Part shown: positions 4,631 through 5,658 of the stretch, in pieces
Numbering within the stretch: the stretch's first letter is position 1
Layout of the letters: every line of letters begins with the position of its first letter
Source: Candidatus Yanofskybacteria bacterium RIFCSPHIGHO2_02_FULL_50_12
GTDB lineage: Bacteria; Patescibacteriota; Minisyncoccia; 2-02-FULL-40-12; GWA2-44-9
Direction of reading: 5' to 3'
Length of the DNA: 5,658 nucleotides
NCBI GenBank assembly: GCA_001794525.1
Contig: MGJZ01000006.1
Coordinates: forward strand, 17,537-23,194
Notes under the pieces: model-generated
Databases searched by the model: none
Seen by the model: only the letters and a program-made list of their open reading frames with translations
What the model was told of the DNA's origin: nothing
Program-made: the position numbers and the translations under genes

Positions 4631-5241
4631 TACTCAGTAGTTCCATCAAAATTAACATCGACCAAAATGGCTTCATTGATATGTCGATAGTCGTGAAGGT
4701 CTTCCGGAGAAAACCAAATACTGATTTCCCGAGCGGCTTCGTCCGGATGATCTGAACAATGAATGAGATTGCGGATACCCCGCTCTTCAGCATCAGATAG
4801 CGCGTATGAGTCCAGCTGATAGTCTCCACGAATAGTACCAACATCAGATGCAGTCGGATCAGTCGAGCCTACAAGTTTTTTAACTACCGCTACGGCCTGA
4901 TTACCCTCCCACACCATCGCAATCATGGGAGAAGATTGCATGTATCTAACTACTCCTCGAATAATATCTTTTCCGTATTCAATCGGCAGTTTATTTGGAT
5001 CAACAGTCTTGCCAGCTTCTTGCATAAGTCGAATCCGTTTTGTTCCTTTTTCTAAATACCAATCATCTGGCTTTCCATAATGCTCAACGAGCCGCTTCTC
5101 GTCTGCATTGACCATTTTCAATGCTATCAATTTAAGTCCGGTTCGCTCCAAGCGATTAACGATTTCACCGATAAGGGAACGTTGAACTGTATCCGGCTTT
5201 AAAAACACGCATGTCCGCTCGAATTGTCTTTTTGGAATCAT
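4630..5241 (-). CDS. ndk: Nucleoside diphosphate kinase, long variant
   Basis: The enzyme transfers the gamma phosphate of ATP to other nucleoside diphosphates through a phosphohistidine intermediate, balancing NTP and dNTP pools. From the start at 5241 the product is 203 residues, against about 135-150 for usual bacterial enzymes. Conserved motifs: ERTCVFLKPDTVQR (8-21, Lys15), GEIVNRLE, MVWEGNQAV (109-117), GSTDP, GTIRGDY (135-141, Arg138) and NLIHCSDHPDEAAREI with catalytic His161, then WFSPEDLHDY. Extra length comes from an insertion at about 57-92 (between HYGKP and the RYMQSSP strand), one at about 142-156 before the active-site His, and a C-terminal tail. I recall this long type from Patescibacteria. 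The ATG at 5241 is preferred over 5259 because it lies just before the homology and 9 nt from a -10-like box. It is the first gene of an operon with the Nudix gene. Confidence 0.93.
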   Translation of the reverse strand: MIPKRQFERTCVFLKPDTVQRSLIGEIVNRLERTGLKLIALKMVNADEKRLVEHYGKPDDWYLEKGTKRIRLMQEAGKTVDPNKLPIEYGKDIIRGVVRYMQSSPMIAMVWEGNQAVAVVKKLVGSTDPTASDVGTIRGDYQLDSYALSDAEERGIRNLIHCSDHPDEAAREISIWFSPEDLHDYRHINEAILVDVNFDGTTE

Positions 5242-5250
5242 AACCAGTAC

Positions 5251-5256
5251 AGCATA
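5251..5256 (-). promoter_or_regulatory. Weak -10-like box upstream of ndk
   Basis: TATGCT (4 of 6 consensus) on the minus strand ends 9 nt before the ndk ATG, the same distance as in the protease gene. No -35 box is recognisable; the upstream 30 nt are T-rich tracts, which could act as an UP-like or curved element. Low confidence. Confidence 0.3.
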
Positions 5257-5298
5257 CAAAAAAATTTGAAAAAGAAAAAGCCCAGTAGAAGAGGAAAC

Positions 5299-5320
5299 AC
5301 AAAGGTGCCCTTTGTTTTTT
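5299..5320. terminator. Hairpin with T-run between comEC and ndk
   Basis: ACAAAGG (5299-5305) pairs perfectly with CCTTTGT (5309-5315) around a 3-nt loop, followed on the plus strand by a run of T to 5320. The best U-tract points to plus-strand termination although no plus-strand gene lies to its left. On minus, the comEC side, the trailing T-run is short and interrupted (GTGTTTCC), so it would be a weaker terminator there. Confidence 0.45.
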
Positions 5321-5345
5321 AAAAAGTGTGGTGTAATAATGTCCT

Positions 5346-5658
5346 CTACCGAGGTTCAGCCTCTACAGTACAGTTCCAGCGGCGGAAGCCATAGATGAGC
5401 AGTGCGTATAGCATTGCGAGCGTGATCCAGGAAATCGCGAATGAAACTGACGCGAATGGCAGAGTTGCCAGACGGGACACCACGCCGAGCTGATAGGCGG
5501 AGATGGTCCAGGCCGACAGGCCCAGAATCACTCCAAGCGGCTGCGCGAGCAATCCCCCAATGCCAGCCAGGAATCCGAACAGCATTACCGCCGGCATGAA
5601 TGGTAGAATTAAGATGTTGGCCAACAAAGACACGAGCGAAAGCTGCTGGAAGTAATAC
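5346..5658 (-). CDS. comEC: ComEC/Rec2-family DNA uptake channel, C-terminal fragment
   Basis: ComEC forms the inner-membrane channel that passes single-stranded DNA into the cytoplasm during natural transformation. Only the last 103 codons are in the window; the frame is open to the right edge, so the apparent GTG start at 5633 is not real. The visible N-terminal part, YYFQQLSLVSLLANILILPFMP, matches the ComEC competence-domain signature (F-x-Q-x-S-x-V-S-x-L-A-N-x-x-x-x-P). It is followed by hydrophobic segments (about residues 10-35, 40-60 and 75-93 of the fragment) and a short polar tail ending in EAEPR. The usual metallo-beta-lactamase domain does not follow, so the protein ends after the membrane domain, as in many ComEC proteins lacking it. 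The stop is TAG. It lies about 100 nt upstream of ndk on the same strand. Family assignment rests on this fragment only. Confidence 0.8.
   Translation of the reverse strand, partial: YYFQQLSLVSLLANILILPFMPAVMLFGFLAGIGGLLAQPLGVILGLSAWTISAYQLGVVSRLATLPFASVSFAISWITLAMLYALLIYGFRRWNCTVEAEPR

Noticed and set aside
5346..5633. A complete 95-residue membrane protein starting at GTG 5633
   Set aside because: The frame continues in a ComEC-like way to the window edge, so this is the end of a longer gene.
1..5658. Possible recoding of UGA, since none of the eight visible stop codons is TGA
   Set aside because: Stops are TAA five times and TAG three times, but eight genes are too few. All conserved proteins are full length without in-frame TGA, and glycine and tryptophan codons look normal, so the standard code is sufficient.

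Overview
This window reads as a chromosomal housekeeping segment of a bacterium. The best fit is a member of the Candidate Phyla Radiation (Patescibacteria), inferred from several traits. Ribosomal protein S12 carries an enlarged loop, L28 is a short form with two CxxC pairs, the nucleoside diphosphate kinase is unusually long with two insertions, the Nudix hydrolase has a split Nudix box, intergenic gaps are small, and no start codon has a clear Shine-Dalgarno sequence. No database search was possible, so the taxon is inference. I see no plasmid, phage, insertion sequence or CRISPR signature.

Left part (1-3116, all minus strand): a compact str-type cluster transcribed in the order rpsL (S12), rpsG (S7), fusA (EF-G, running off the left edge). 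It is preceded on the same strand by a small membrane-embedded M50 (site-2 type) metalloprotease. rpsL and rpsG are 4 nt apart and rpsG and fusA 11 nt apart, as expected for one mRNA that supplies 30S assembly and translocation factors. A plausible sigma-70-type promoter sits between the protease stop and rpsL.

Middle (3117-3535): a 43-bp divergent intergenic region holds two overlapping sigma-70-type promoters, one for the protease (minus) and one for rpmB (L28, plus). Both appear to give leaderless or nearly leaderless mRNAs. rpmB ends in a strong hairpin terminator. It is followed by a tRNA-Pro(GGG) gene with its own extended -10 element and then a perfect bidirectional terminator shared with the next minus-strand gene.

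Right part (3532-5658, all minus strand): a small acidic protein of unknown function; a gene-free stretch of about 280 nt that looks like a self-contained RNA unit (promoter, several nested stems, Rho-independent terminator); a Nudix hydrolase and a nucleoside diphosphate kinase overlapping by one base (TAATG), a plausible nucleotide-pool operon; and at the right edge the C-terminal end of a ComEC-type DNA uptake channel.

The most interesting item is the candidate ~200-nt structured RNA at about 3891-4095. Next are the mirror-image leaderless promoters, the long open frame behind the protease amber stop, and the enzymes with family-atypical insertions.
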